From assembly GCA_039680605.1 (NCBI GenBank), contig JBDKTA010000004.1, positions 62,001-126,000 of the forward strand: DNA of 64,000 bases. Direction: 5' to 3'. This document shows, piece by piece, positions 1 through 9,594 of the stretch. A model generated the notes under the pieces. That model worked only from the letters and a program-made list of their open reading frames with translations, did not search any database and was not told the origin of the DNA. How positions within the stretch are numbered: position 1 is the stretch's first letter; every line of letters starts with the position of its first letter. The stretch comes from Planctomycetaceae bacterium. Lineage in GTDB: Bacteria; Planctomycetota; Phycisphaerae; SM23-33. The position numbers and the translations under genes were made by a program.

Positions 1-3000
1 TCATGTCCAGCGGCGGGACGATCCCGTATCCGCTGAGGATGCCCAGGATGCGGGCGACGATCTGCCCCAGCAGGTACCCGCCCATGCCGCCGATGATGGC
101 GTACATGCTGGCCTCGGCGAAGAACAGGCTGGCCACGTGCGGCGGGGCCAGGCCCAGCGAGCTGAAGGTGTAGATCTCGCGCTCGCGGTCGCTGACGCTT
201 CCGAGCATGGTGGCGAAGATAATCAACCCGCCCAGGATCACCGGGATCAGCAGATCCTTGACGCCGCTGGCCTTGGTCAGCGAGGTGAAGATCAGGCGGT
301 ACACGCCGCCGCCCTCGCCGTAGTACACCGGAAGGGGCAGGACGTAAGCGGCCAGTTTCGCCGCCGCCTGCGTCTGCTCGGCTTTGTGGGGGTAAATGGC
401 CATCGAGCGGATCAGCCCGCCCATCTTGCGGGCGGTCTCGGGCGAGACGACCACCACGCGGTCGACGTTGAAATGGACGAACTGGGCGCTCTCGATGTCG
501 GGCGTTTCGGCCAGGGCGTCGTCAGTCTTGGTGCGGGTGAAGTCCTGGGTGTTGGCGCCGCCGGAGGCCTCGTAGTCCACCGGGAGCATGCTCGAGCCTT
601 CGAGCATGGTGAAGTTCTGCATGGCGTCGCGGACAACGCCGGCGTAGACCAACTCCACGCCGCGCAGCAGCACGATCGTCTTGCCGATGTCTTCGTTCTC
701 CAGGCGCAGTTCCTTGCGCACGGCGTCGGTCAGGAAGATCCCGTTGCCCTTGAGCAGTTCGAGCTTGGCCCCGGAAGCAAACATCTCCGCCAGCATCGGT
801 TGGCGGTCCAGGTCGGTCTTCTCCAGCCCGATCGCCGCGGCCACGGGAGTGAGCTTCTGGGTCGAGAGGTCGCTCAGGAGCATTTCGCTGCTGCTGGAGG
901 AACCCTGGGCGGCGGCGGCCTGGGCGCCGGCGGCAGTCGGGGCTACCCAATAGCGCGGGACGGTCAGGGCCTGGCCGGACAAGGCCCCGCGGACGCTGTC
1001 ATAGCTGCCCTGGTCGATGGGGCTCCAGAGCGGATGGTGGATCAGGATGCGCTCGGGCCCGCCGCTCATGGGTCCTTCGTACGTGCTGCGCAGGTCCCAG
1101 CTGTTGCCGAAGGACGCGAAGGTCAGGATGGTGAAGGTCAACAGCAGGACGGTGGTCGCCGTCAGGGCCGTTCGCAACGGGCGGCGCCGCATGGTGGAGA
1201 TGCCCATGTTGACTGCCGCCATCATCGTCGAGAGGCGCGACACGTCCGCGCTGTGGACGGTGCTGGCCAGACCCTGCATCTTCTTGATCTCGGTCTGCAG
1301 CTTGCGAACCATGATCACGATGACCAGCGTGCTCAGAATGATGATCGAGAACGCCAGGAAGATGATGATCGGCGTGCTGGCCAGCTTGAACGCCGGATTC
1401 ACCAGGTACAGCACCGCAAAGGTCGTGATAAAGAACACCGAGAACCAGGCGATCTGGCGGTAAATGTGCGGCGTGCCGATCAGCAGGCGCTCCAGGGCGA
1501 AGGCGAAAGGCATCGCCAGCAGCAGCAACAGCACCACGGCCGTCACCAGGTCGTTCATGACGTCCTTGAGCGGACCGTAGGGTCGCCGCGCCACGCCGGC
1601 GGCGGCGGCCATCAGGCCGTAGTACCGGTCGGTCGAGGCGGCGATACCGCCCTTGCGGGCCTGCTCTTCCAGGTCGAGGGCCTTTCCGTTGAGGACTTCC
1701 AGCGATTCCTGGGTGATGCGGTTGTCTCGCAGGAGTTTGAGGCGGTACTCATTGAGGATTCGCATGTCCTGAGCCGAACACAGGCTCGTCGGCGGGTGGG
1801 CGAACGGGTCGGACAGCGGGATGCCCCGCCCGTAGTACTCCTTGGCCGTGGGGGCATTGTTGAGCAGCACCACGCCGTAGGGGTTGAACAGCTTGATGCC
1901 CCGGGTGTCCAGGGGAGCGTAAAGCGTCAGGATGCTCCCGAACTCGGCGGTCAGGCTTCGCGTGGGATCAAACCCGGAGGTCGACAGCGCCCGCATGGCG
2001 GTAGTGGCGACGATCCCCCGCGCCGGTCCGTAGTTGACCATCGAAAAGTGGCGGCATTCGAAGAGGTCCACCGACACGGTGGCCGCGCCGCCGACGGTGG
2101 CCTGGTTGGTGATGGAGGTGATCAGCCCGCGCGGACCGGGCAGCATCGTCGCGTCCTCGCTGCTGCGGGTGGGTTTGAACATGGCGCCGATGCGGATCAT
2201 GTCGCCGTAGGCCGACGTCATGACCGGGCCGATCTCGTACATGCCCTGCGAGTCGGTCATGACTTGAATGGCGTGGTTGTATCCGGACGGAACCTCGCTG
2301 GGGTTGCGCCACTTGCCCTTGTCCAGCAGCGCCATCACGGCGCCGATGCACGGTTCGCGGCGCATGGCGCCGCCCATGGCGGCGGCGCCCACGTCGGAGC
2401 CGATGGTCTTGTTGTTGATCCAGCGGCACTCGGCGTATCCCACGTCAGGCTGCAGGGGCGACTGGTTGCCCAGGCGCGAGTCGTCGAGCAATTGGCCCAG
2501 GAACGGCGCCACCTGCGAGGCCTGGGCGTACATGTGCGGTACGTTCAGCGCCTCCAGCGTGTCGCCGGGCTGACCCTGGCGATTCATCGGGTCCAGCATC
2601 GTGGTGATCGTCACGTTGAGGATCCCGAAGCTCGATGCGACGGTTCCGCTGGCGGCGATTTTGGCCGGAACGAACAGGTTCTGGTTATACGTCTGGTCGA
2701 CGGAGCGGGGGTCGAAGTCCGGCGCCTTGACGCTGCGCGACTTGTCGATGGAGCGGATGGCCTTGTAGATCGCGCTGTAGTTGGCGATGTTGTCCTTGGG
2801 GTTGGGCTGGGAGTGCTCGCCCTGGTAGAACCCCCACAGCGTGCGGGCGTCGCCCAGGCTCAGGCTCAGGTGCAGCACGATGGTGTTGGTCCGCGGACCC
2901 ATCGCCTGGCGGAGCTGGCGGTCGGCCAGCGTGTCGACGTACATCTGGTCGAGCTCGCGGGTGCGCATCTCGAGGCTCTGCACCGCCGTGCTGACAAGCT

Positions 3001-5692
3001 GGCTGAAGCGCTGGGGAATGATCTCCATGACGCGTTGGCGCTGCTTGAGGTGTTCGATGCCCTTGAAGAGGCTGATCAGCGTGGCGGTGCCTTCCTCGGG
3101 CGTCTCGCGCTCGTGGATCAGCGCCTGAACGCCGTTCCACGACAGGTCGTCGCCCTCGAGCCGGTCGTTGGTTCCGAAGGGGTAATCCGCCGGGGGGATC
3201 GGGCCCTTGGGGTCCGGCGGTTGCAGCGCGATCATGCGCTGGTACTTGTCGGCGGGCTGGGTCGCCTGGCGGAGTTCCCCCGACAGGCGGTCGTATTCTT
3301 CCTTGATCAGCTTGTCTTCGGGCGTCAGCTCGTACAGTTGGCGATACAGGTCGGGCAGTTGTTTCTGCAGCGTCGCGATCTCGCCCTGGAGCGTCGTGGC
3401 CCATTCAGCCAGCACCTCGGGCGGCGAATCGAGTTCGAGCTTGCCTCTCAAGGGCGCCCATTCCATCTGCTCGCGGGCCTCTTCAACCTTCTGCCGCACG
3501 TCGACGAGGATCTGGGCGGCCTCGGGCAGGTTCTTCGAGGACATCGCCACGGTGGCGGCTTTGAGGCTCTCGGACCACACGGGCGTTTTATGGACCATGC
3601 GGATGCGGATGCCCAGTCGTTTGACCGTGACGCGCAGGGGGCGCAGTTCCTTGAGCTTTTCGCTGCTGCGCTGGCGGGCTTCTTCTCGCAGCATCTGGCG
3701 GAAGCGGTCCTGATGGCGGTTCGTCGCGTCGGCCAGGCTCCGGCAGCGATCCGGCAGCCACTTGAACCAGGAGATGGGCGTTTCGTCCAGGTTGGGACGG
3801 TACCGCAGGTAGTCCTCGTATTGCTTGCGCAAGGCGGGCAGGGACTTGATCTGCATCTCCAGGCTGTAGCATGCATCGCGAGCCTCGATGAGCTTGCGGA
3901 CGGAGTCCTTGCTCCTGGCATGGTCCTGTTGGCGGTTCCAGAAGATCCAACTGCCCGCGACGATGGCGGCCACTGCGATCAGCATGCCCGCGCCCACGGC
4001 TTTATGGGCGCGCAGCAGGTTCAGCACCCCGCCGCCGGTCAGCAGTGCCGCGACGATGCCCGCGACGACCAGGGCAACCTTGCCCACGGTGCCGAAGGGT
4101 TCGAAACTGACGGCCTCGGCACGGTTTTTCTTGATGGTCTTGCGTGCGGCGATGACGCTTTTTTCAGCCGCTTCCAGTTCCGCTTGCGAGGCCCCGACCT
4201 TGGCGCGCAGGGCCTGGAGGTTCTTCTCGAGCTTTTCGACGTCCTTGGCGCCCTGGGTCAGTTCATCGAGCAGGGTCTTGTTCTGGGCGATGGCGGTCTT
4301 GAGTCGCTGTCGCGCCTGGGCGAGGCATTCCTTGAAGGCCGCTTCAAGATCGACCTCGGCGCCGGAAGTTTTGATCTGCTTTCGCAGGGCGGCGGCCAGT
4401 TCTTTCTGGGCGTCGTTGAGGGCGCTGTCGTCGACCTTGTTGGCCTGGACGTTGACGCGCATGTCCAGGGCGGCGGCCAGGTTCGACAACCAGGCGGCGC
4501 GGGGGGCGCCGTCGAAGAGGTTGGGCAGGGGCAGGGCGGCGCCGATGAGGGCCAGATCGGGGTCAGCCGTCTGGTCCTGGACGAGGAACTCGGCGGCAGC
4601 CTCGATGAATTCCCGCTCGTTGCGGATCATGTCCAGGCGGTCTTCGAGGCTGGGTACGGAGCTCTTGGTGAAGTTTTCGCGGCTGATGGCCCCGTAGAAG
4701 GCTCGGGCGCCGGCGTGGCTTTGGGCTTGTCCGTCGAAGAAGCAGACGATGACGTCCCGCTTGGGGCGGTTGAAGGTCAGGTAGCGGGCGATCTCGAGCA
4801 GGGCGACGACGTTGCCGCCGTCGCGGGCGCCGGGCGTCACCTCGGGCACTTCGCCGTAAGTATCCAGGCCGGCGGCCAGGACGACGGTTTCGCCGGCGGA
4901 ACCGGCCTTGCGGCTTCGGATGGCGAAGGTGGGGTCGGTTCCGCGGATGACGGCGATGACGTTGCGCCCGCGCAGCGGTTGCCAGGTGGCGGCGGCCTTG
5001 ATCGTCACCTCGCGCCCCTGGGCGGTGCGGAGGAGTTTGGCCGCTTCACCGGTGGCATAGAAGCGGGGCATGTTGGCGGGCATGTTGATGTGGTGGTCAC
5101 AACCGTCGGCGAGCATGTCGCCGACGAAGATGACGGCGCGGGCGCCGAAGGAGAACGCCGTCAGCCAGTTGGCGCCGGCGTTGAAGTCCATGACGACGAT
5201 CTTGTCGGAGGGGTCGGCGTTCTTATAGTCGACCACGTCGCCGCGTCCGACGTAGATGGTCTTGGCGGTCAGGCCTTCCTCGACGGTAATCGAGGCCTGA
5301 AGCAGGTTGGGGCGCACCGCATGAAGAGGCAGCGTCTTGCCGTCGATGGTCAGTTGGCACTCGGTCATCAGCGGCTGGACGACGGGCACGTCCTGGGTGA
5401 AGATCTCCAGCGGTTTCTGCCCTTTTCGGGCCGCCTGACGGGAAATCTCGCCCAGTTGCTGATGAACATAGACCGCCGCTCGCAAGCTGCCGTCGACGCG
5501 TCCGGCCAGGCGGTTGACCGCTCCGACCTGACGGCCGGGCATCTCGCTCTTGACCAGCGGCGTGCCGACGATCGTTTCGAGGAAGTCCTTGAACTCGCCG
5601 GGGCTGCAGAAGTCGTCCGCGGCCGGGGCGGCGGCGGCCCAGAGCGTCGCGATCAGGGCGGCCAGGGCGATGGGCAGGCGTCGGTTACTCAT
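1..5692 (-). CDS. Giant FtsX-type ABC permease with N-terminal PA/M28 pseudopeptidase domain (3' end outside window)
   Basis: Membrane subunit of a MacB/Lol-like ABC system; the frame is open for 1897 codons and continues past base 1. Seen in order: signal peptide (residues 1-25), a PA-like segment (about 150-200), an M28-peptidase-like fold (about 260-340), coiled coil (about 440-525), two membrane helices (about 530-590), further coiled coil, a long extracytoplasmic region with a CarboxypepD_reg-like repeat near 1140, then FtsX membrane helices near 1370-1425, 1500, 1811 and 1865. The M28 part lacks catalytic residues: Gly275 replaces the metal-binding His, and Gln322-Ala323 replace the Glu-Glu pair, while Asp277 and Asp291 remain. 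Its ATG overlaps the 3' end of the ATPase gene by 8 bases, so the two are probably translationally coupled. Inference: a pseudoenzyme sensing or binding domain on a transporter; the substrate is unknown. Familiar FtsX permeases are 400-800 aa. Confidence 0.85.
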   Translation of the reverse strand, partial: MSNRRLPIALAALIATLWAAAAPAADDFCSPGEFKDFLETIVGTPLVKSEMPGRQVGAVNRLAGRVDGSLRAAVYVHQQLGEISRQAARKGQKPLEIFTQDVPVVQPLMTECQLTIDGKTLPLHAVRPNLLQASITVEEGLTAKTIYVGRGDVVDYKNADPSDKIVVMDFNAGANWLTAFSFGARAVIFVGDMLADGCDHHINMPANMPRFYATGEAAKLLRTAQGREVTIKAAATWQPLRGRNVIAVIRGTDPTFAIRSRKAGSAGETVVLAAGLDTYGEVPEVTPGARDGGNVVALLEIARYLTFNRPKRDVIVCFFDGQAQSHAGARAFYGAISRENFTKSSVPSLEDRLDMIRNEREFIEAAAEFLVQDQTADPDLALIGAALPLPNLFDGAPRAAWLSNLAAALDMRVNVQANKVDDSALNDAQKELAAALRKQIKTSGAEVDLEAAFKECLAQARQRLKTAIAQNKTLLDELTQGAKDVEKLEKNLQALRAKVGASQAELEAAEKSVIAARKTIKKNRAEAVSFEPFGTVGKVALVVAGIVAALLTGGGVLNLLRAHKAVGAGMLIAVAAIVAGSWIFWNRQQDHARSKDSVRKLIEARDACYSLEMQIKSLPALRKQYEDYLRYRPNLDETPISWFKWLPDRCRSLADATNRHQDRFRQMLREEARQRSSEKLKELRPLRVTVKRLGIRIRMVHKTPVWSESLKAATVAMSSKNLPEAAQILVDVRQKVEEAREQMEWAPLRGKLELDSPPEVLAEWATTLQGEIATLQKQLPDLYRQLYELTPEDKLIKEEYDRLSGELRQATQPADKYQRMIALQPPDPKGPIPPADYPFGTNDRLEGDDLSWNGVQALIHERETPEEGTATLISLFKGIEHLKQRQRVMEIIPQRFSQLVSTAVQSLEMRTRELDQMYVDTLADRQLRQAMGPRTNTIVLHLSLSLGDARTLWGFYQGEHSQPNPKDNIANYSAIYKAIRSIDKSRSVKAPDFDPRSVDQTYNQNLFVPAKIAASGTVASSFGILNVTITTMLDPMNRQGQPGDTLEALNVPHMYAQASQVAPFLGQLLDDSRLGNQSPLQPDVGYAECRWINNKTIGSDVGAAAMGGAMRREPCIGAVMALLDKGKWRNPSEVPSGYNHAIQVMTDSQGMYEIGPVMTSAYGDMIRIGAMFKPTRSSEDATMLPGPRGLITSITNQATVGGAATVSVDLFECRHFSMVNYGPARGIVATTAMRALSTSGFDPTRSLTAEFGSILTLYAPLDTRGIKLFNPYGVVLLNNAPTAKEYYGRGIPLSDPFAHPPTSLCSAQDMRILNEYRLKLLRDNRITQESLEVLNGKALDLEEQARKGGIAASTDRYYGLMAAAAGVARRPYGPLKDVMNDLVTAVVLLLLLAMPFAFALERLLIGTPHIYRQIAWFSVFFITTFAVLYLVNPAFKLASTPIIIFLAFSIIILSTLVIVIMVRKLQTEIKKMQGLASTVHSADVSRLSTMMAAVNMGISTMRRRPLRTALTATTVLLLTFTILTFASFGNSWDLRSTYEGPMSGGPERILIHHPLWSPIDQGSYDSVRGALSGQALTVPRYWVAPTAAGAQAAAAQGSSSSSEMLLSDLSTQKLTPVAAAIGLEKTDLDRQPMLAEMFASGAKLELLKGNGIFLTDAVRKELRLENEDIGKTIVLLRGVELVYAGVVRDAMQNFTMLEGSSMLPVDYEASGGANTQDFTRTKTDDALAETPDIESAQFVHFNVDRVVVVSPETARKMGGLIRSMAIYPHKAEQTQAAAKLAAYVLPLPVYYGEGGGVYRLIFTSLTKASGVKDLLIPVILGGLIIFATMLGSVSDREREIYTFSSLGLAPPHVASLFFAEASMYAIIGGMGGYLLGQIVARILGILSGYGIVPPLDM

Positions 5693-6467
5693 TTTCGTGC
5701 CCCCCGATAGCGCCGGTCTCGACGGTGACATCGCTGCGGTTGGCGATTCGCTCGACTTGGCCGTCGCGAACCCACATGATGCGGTCGGCCATGTTGATCA
5801 ATCGGTGGTCGTGGGTGGCGCAGATGATGGTCACACCGCGTTCCTTGTTGAGGCGTCTGAGGATATCGTGAATCTCCGAGCCGGTCCGCAGATCGAGGTT
5901 TCCGGTCGGTTCGTCGCAGAGCAGGATGGAGGGCTGGTTGGCCATTCCGCGGGCGATGGCGGTTCGCTGCTGCTGTCCGCCGGACATTTCGATGGGTTTG
6001 TGGAACCACCGATCGGCCAGCCCGACCATCGCCAGCAGTTCCATGCCGCGGTCCCGGGCGGTGTCGACGTCGGTTCCGGCGAAGGCCATCGGCACGGTGA
6101 CGTTTTCCAGGCAGGTCATGTACTGCACGAGGTTGTAGGTCTGGAAGATGTACCCGATTTTGCGGCAGCGCAGGAACGCCAGTTCGATGGCGTTGAGCTG
6201 GGCGACGTCCACCTCGTCGATGAACACGCGCCCGCTGGTGGGGCTGTCGAGCCCGCCGACCATGTTGAAGAACGTGCTCTTGCCCGATCCGGAAGGTCCC
6301 ATGACGCAGATGAACTCGCCGCGGTAGAGTTCGATGTCGATGCCCCGCAGCGCCTCGGTCACCACCTCGCCCATGCGGTAGTGCTTCTTGAGATTCCGCG
6401 TGCGGATCAGCACGCCGCGCGTCGCGACGTCCGGCGCGTGGGCCTTGGTTGTCGATGCTTCTGTCAT
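5685..6467 (-). CDS. ABC transporter ATP-binding protein, LolD/MacB type
   Basis: Cytoplasmic ATPase that powers the two FtsX permeases encoded on either side. 260 aa. Motifs seen: Walker [10 protein letters not shown]-loop in IFQTYN, signature MSGGQQQ (Met instead of the usual Leu), Walker [10 protein letters not shown], and H-loop ATHD. The spacing and the absence of membrane helices match LolD/MacB ATPases, which mostly drive mechanotransmission or outer-membrane lipoprotein and peptide export rather than classical import. It lies 24 bases after the upstream permease and overlaps the giant permease gene by 8 bases. Confidence 0.95.
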   Translation of the reverse strand: MTEASTTKAHAPDVATRGVLIRTRNLKKHYRMGEVVTEALRGIDIELYRGEFICVMGPSGSGKSTFFNMVGGLDSPTSGRVFIDEVDVAQLNAIELAFLRCRKIGYIFQTYNLVQYMTCLENVTVPMAFAGTDVDTARDRGMELLAMVGLADRWFHKPIEMSGGQQQRTAIARGMANQPSILLCDEPTGNLDLRTGSEIHDILRRLNKERGVTIICATHDHRLINMADRIMWVRDGQVERIANRSDVTVETGAIGGHENE

Positions 6468-6491
6468 ACGCCTTCCAACCCTTGCTGTTAG

Positions 6492-9182
6492 CTATTCGAT
6501 CCGCATGGCTTCCATCGGGGCCAGCCGCGCCGCCGCCCACGCCGGGTACACCGCCGCCAGGGCGGAAATTCCCAGCCCCACCACCATCGAAACCCCCGCC
6601 ATCTGGAACATCTGTCCCCAGGGCAGATGCTCCAGCGCCATCATGCCGTAGCTGCCCGCCGCGCGAACCATCCCCAGCAGCAGACCCAGCGCCGCCCCGA
6701 TCAACCCGCCCACGACGCCCTGGAGGCACGACTCAAGCACAAAGTTCACCATGATGAACCCGTCGGTGGCGCCCAGGCACTTCATTGTGGCGATCTCGCG
6801 AAACCGCTCCGTCACGCTCATCAGCATGGCGTTGGCGATCCCGACGATGCACACGATGAAACTGACCACGATCAACCACAACGTCCGGGCACTGAAGCCG
6901 GCGAACAATTCGTCCGAGCTCGCGCTGGCCGCCTGACCCACCGTCGCCTCCAGCTCCGACAGGTGCGTCTGTTCCAGGCGGTCCTGCGACACCTCCGCCA
7001 CTCGCTGGACCGACAGACCCATCGGCGAGAGCCCGGCAATCTTGCCGATCTCCTCGTCAAACCACACCGCGCCCTGTTCGCTGCTGATCTCTTTGAACAA
7101 CTCGGTCTCGTTGACCATCCACCGCTCGTGGGGCTTGAGCCGCAACCGCAATGCCGCCTGCTGACGAACCAGCGGAACCGTCAGCAGCGAGGCGATCTCC
7201 TGTGCCGCCGCCGTCCTCTGCGCCAGAGCGTGAATGACCGCGGGCTTGAGATCCTTGTCCTCGTCGACGGCTTTGACCATCGCCGCCTCCAGCGTCCGGA
7301 GCCTGGCGGCCAGGTCGTCGGACTGCTGGTGCAACTGCCCGCGCAGGTCCTGGGGGCCGGCCTTGTCCAGGGCCTCGATGAGTCCCTGGCGGCTTCGGAT
7401 CATCATGTCGACCACGCCGGTCTGCGGCGTCGCAGCGCTGCCGAGGTTCGCCCGGTCCGCACGGAGCTGGGCGAGTTGGCTTTGCCACAGGGCCCGAAGC
7501 TCACCGGGCTCGGTGGTGTCGATCTCGAAAAGGGCGTAGATCGCCATCGCCAGACCGTGGCGGACCTGCGCGATCTCCTCGATGTGCAGTGCCTGGCGGA
7601 CCTTGTCCAAGGCGTTCTGGCGACCCTGGATAATGCGCATCCGCGGCGGTTTGGTGCGGCTGTACACGTCCATGAAATATCGGAAGACCGCCAGTTCGGT
7701 GACGGTGCCGCTTTGAACCTCTTTGAGCAGGGCCTGGTGCCGGGCTTTGGCCTGGGGGTCCTTGTCGTCGGCGATATCGTCGGCGAGTTCCTTCTTCATC
7801 CATTCCATCGCCGCGACGGTCTTTTCCATCACGCGTTTGTTGCGCTCGAGGATCTTGGCCATGCGGTCGAACCCCTCGGTCGTTTCGATGCTGGCATAGG
7901 GGTCATTGGGATTTTCCTCGCCGAGCAGTTCGAGGCGGTCCTTGGGATTGAGGTTGCCGAAGAAGGTGTCATACCCCTCCTGCCACCGCGCCACGTTGAC
8001 CAGGCGCCGCACGACGCTGTCGTCCATCTTGCCGCCCCACTCGGCCAGCGAGGTCCAACTGATCTCGCCCATGACGGCCGCGGCCAGATCCACCGTCAAC
8101 TGCGCCTGAGTCAGGGGCACCTGCGTCAAGGCCAGGTCGCGGATCTGGCGATCGGAGAGGTTCTGGGGTTTGTAGCCTCGGGCGGCGTCGGTCTGCTGAA
8201 CCAGCCACTGCGCCCCGTCGGCGGTGGCGGTCTGCTGATAGAGCATCTGGGCATTGACGGAGCCGGCTTTTTCTTCGCAGCGGCTGGCGAGCATGGCCTT
8301 GAGGTAGGATGAGCCGAGCTTCTGGGCGATGGTGTCGGCGTCGCGCGCCAGGGCGGCCTGCACGCGGACGGTCTGGAGTTCCTCGCCGGTCATCATGAAC
8401 CCCAGCGGGGCGAGCTTTGCGGGCAGGGAGTCGTCGGCCGTCGCCAGCGCCAGTCGCGGCGGGTTGTTGTTGAACAGCACCGCCGCCTGCAGGACGGCGT
8501 CGGCGTGTCCCTTGAGCACTTTCTGGCGCAGCGGGATGGTGCGATGCCAGTCGGCGACGAACTGCTTGAGGCCCTCGGGCAGCTTCTTTCCGATGCGTGT
8601 GGCCTCGACTTCACAATGCTTGTATTTTTCCGGATCGGCGAGGGTGACGATAATGTCGCTGCCTCGGACGCTGCCGACCAGCGGGCGGAGCAGCCCCTCG
8701 GTCAGGGTCTCGAAGTAGGTCATGACGCCGGTCCTGGGATCGATCTGGCGGCGTGCCACGTCGGTCAGTTGGTCCAGTTCGGCGTCGGAAAGTTTGCCCC
8801 AGGTTTTCAGTTCGTCCAGGCGGCGATGGGTCAGGGCCACCGTCGCCGCGTCCACGTGCGAGCCCTTGGCCTGGGAACGGCGCAGGGTGTCGTCAAGGCG
8901 GTAGAGTTCTTCGGTCAGGTCCTTTTCCTTCATGGGCGTGGCCAGGCGGCTGACCCACAGCAGGAATAACCGCCGCGGGGCGGTCTGGCGCTCGATGGCC
9001 ACCGAGACCTCGCGGGCGGTGGTGCCCTCGGCCAGGATGGTCATCAGGAACGCCACTGCCAGGGCGATGATGACGACCGTGATCGCCGCGCGGAAGAGGC
9101 GAAACCGCACGCCGGACAGGACCAGCTCCACGCACTTGGACAAAGGCAGGCGCACTTGTTGTCGGACGTCAAGGGCGTTCAT
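6492..9182 (-). CDS. FtsX-like ABC transporter permease with very large extracytoplasmic domain
   Basis: 896 aa membrane subunit. One N-terminal helix (about residues 28-50), an extracytoplasmic region of about 700 residues, then the FtsX core (about 763-896) with three helices and the MacB-like cytoplasmic segment containing SVTERFREIATMKCLGA. The C-terminus (PAWAAARLAPMEAMRIE) is typical of MacB/LolC/E permeases. The extracytoplasmic part is two to three times longer than the roughly 250 residues usual for MacB and is mainly charged and helical, suggesting a long coiled stalk. The start ATG overlaps the PqqD-like stop (ATGA), showing operon coupling. With the giant permease it would form a heterodimer over one ATPase type (inference). 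Confidence 0.92.
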   Translation of the reverse strand: MNALDVRQQVRLPLSKCVELVLSGVRFRLFRAAITVVIIALAVAFLMTILAEGTTAREVSVAIERQTAPRRLFLLWVSRLATPMKEKDLTEELYRLDDTLRRSQAKGSHVDAATVALTHRRLDELKTWGKLSDAELDQLTDVARRQIDPRTGVMTYFETLTEGLLRPLVGSVRGSDIIVTLADPEKYKHCEVEATRIGKKLPEGLKQFVADWHRTIPLRQKVLKGHADAVLQAAVLFNNNPPRLALATADDSLPAKLAPLGFMMTGEELQTVRVQAALARDADTIAQKLGSSYLKAMLASRCEEKAGSVNAQMLYQQTATADGAQWLVQQTDAARGYKPQNLSDRQIRDLALTQVPLTQAQLTVDLAAAVMGEISWTSLAEWGGKMDDSVVRRLVNVARWQEGYDTFFGNLNPKDRLELLGEENPNDPYASIETTEGFDRMAKILERNKRVMEKTVAAMEWMKKELADDIADDKDPQAKARHQALLKEVQSGTVTELAVFRYFMDVYSRTKPPRMRIIQGRQNALDKVRQALHIEEIAQVRHGLAMAIYALFEIDTTEPGELRALWQSQLAQLRADRANLGSAATPQTGVVDMMIRSRQGLIEALDKAGPQDLRGQLHQQSDDLAARLRTLEAAMVKAVDEDKDLKPAVIHALAQRTAAAQEIASLLTVPLVRQQAALRLRLKPHERWMVNETELFKEISSEQGAVWFDEEIGKIAGLSPMGLSVQRVAEVSQDRLEQTHLSELEATVGQAASASSDELFAGFSARTLWLIVVSFIVCIVGIANAMLMSVTERFREIATMKCLGATDGFIMVNFVLESCLQGVVGGLIGAALGLLLGMVRAAGSYGMMALEHLPWGQMFQMAGVSMVVGLGISALAAVYPAWAAARLAPMEAMRIE

Positions 9183-9583
9183 GGCTTATCGGTGTCCTCT
9201 TTGAGCCCGACCAAGACAACGATTCCGCGACGCGTGAGCTGCCGCAGGAACTGCGTCACCGAAAGCTGGGCTTCGCGAAACGTCAGTTTATGGCCGGAGG
9301 CAAATAATTCAATGATCTTTTCCACGCTGCGCCGCCCGTCGCAGAGGTCCAGCACGCCGGCGCCCAGGGCGTCGAGCTCGATCCGCCGCCCGTTGGGGAT
9401 CGGCAGAACCCACGTCACCGGAGGAACCATGTACCACGGTTTCTCCATCGGAACCTCCACCACGACCTTGCCGCTGGAGCGCCGCTCCACGTCCAGAGAC
9501 GCGTTCAACCGCGGCACCGTGCGCAGGAACGGCGCAGTCCCCGCGTGGCTGGGCAGCCGTTTGCTCTTGCTGGCGAATATCAT
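9179..9583 (-). CDS. PqqD-like (RRE-fold) protein
   Basis: 134 aa. The C-terminal 80 residues have the PqqD pattern: RRIELDALGAGVLDLCDGRRSVEKI followed by a helix-rich end (LTFREAQLSVTQFLRQL). PqqD-fold proteins are peptide-binding winged helices that present substrate peptides to modifying enzymes in RiPP pathways, although many planctomycete homologues lie outside known RiPP clusters. ATG at 9583 is chosen because an AGAGG ribosome site lies just before it; longer frames upstream have no such support. It overlaps the permease start by four bases. No radical-SAM enzyme or precursor peptide is seen nearby, so a peptide-binding role in transport is inference only. Confidence 0.8.
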   Translation of the reverse strand: MIFASKSKRLPSHAGTAPFLRTVPRLNASLDVERRSSGKVVVEVPMEKPWYMVPPVTWVLPIPNGRRIELDALGAGVLDLCDGRRSVEKIIELFASGHKLTFREAQLSVTQFLRQLTRRGIVVLVGLKEDTDKP

Positions 9584-9594
9584 GGGCAACCTCT

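Noticed and set aside
1-5692. Possible frameshift in the giant permease
   Set aside because: A first reading put the start one base off; with the ATG at 5692 the frame is continuous to base 1.
137-5710. 1857-codon plus-strand frame opposite the giant permease
   Set aside because: Its sequence is low-complexity (Gly, Arg, Gln, His, Asp rich) and antisense to a gene with clear domains; long antisense frames are common at this GC.
6627-8312. 561-codon plus-strand frame opposite the permease
   Set aside because: Same reason; composition typical of a GC-rich shadow.
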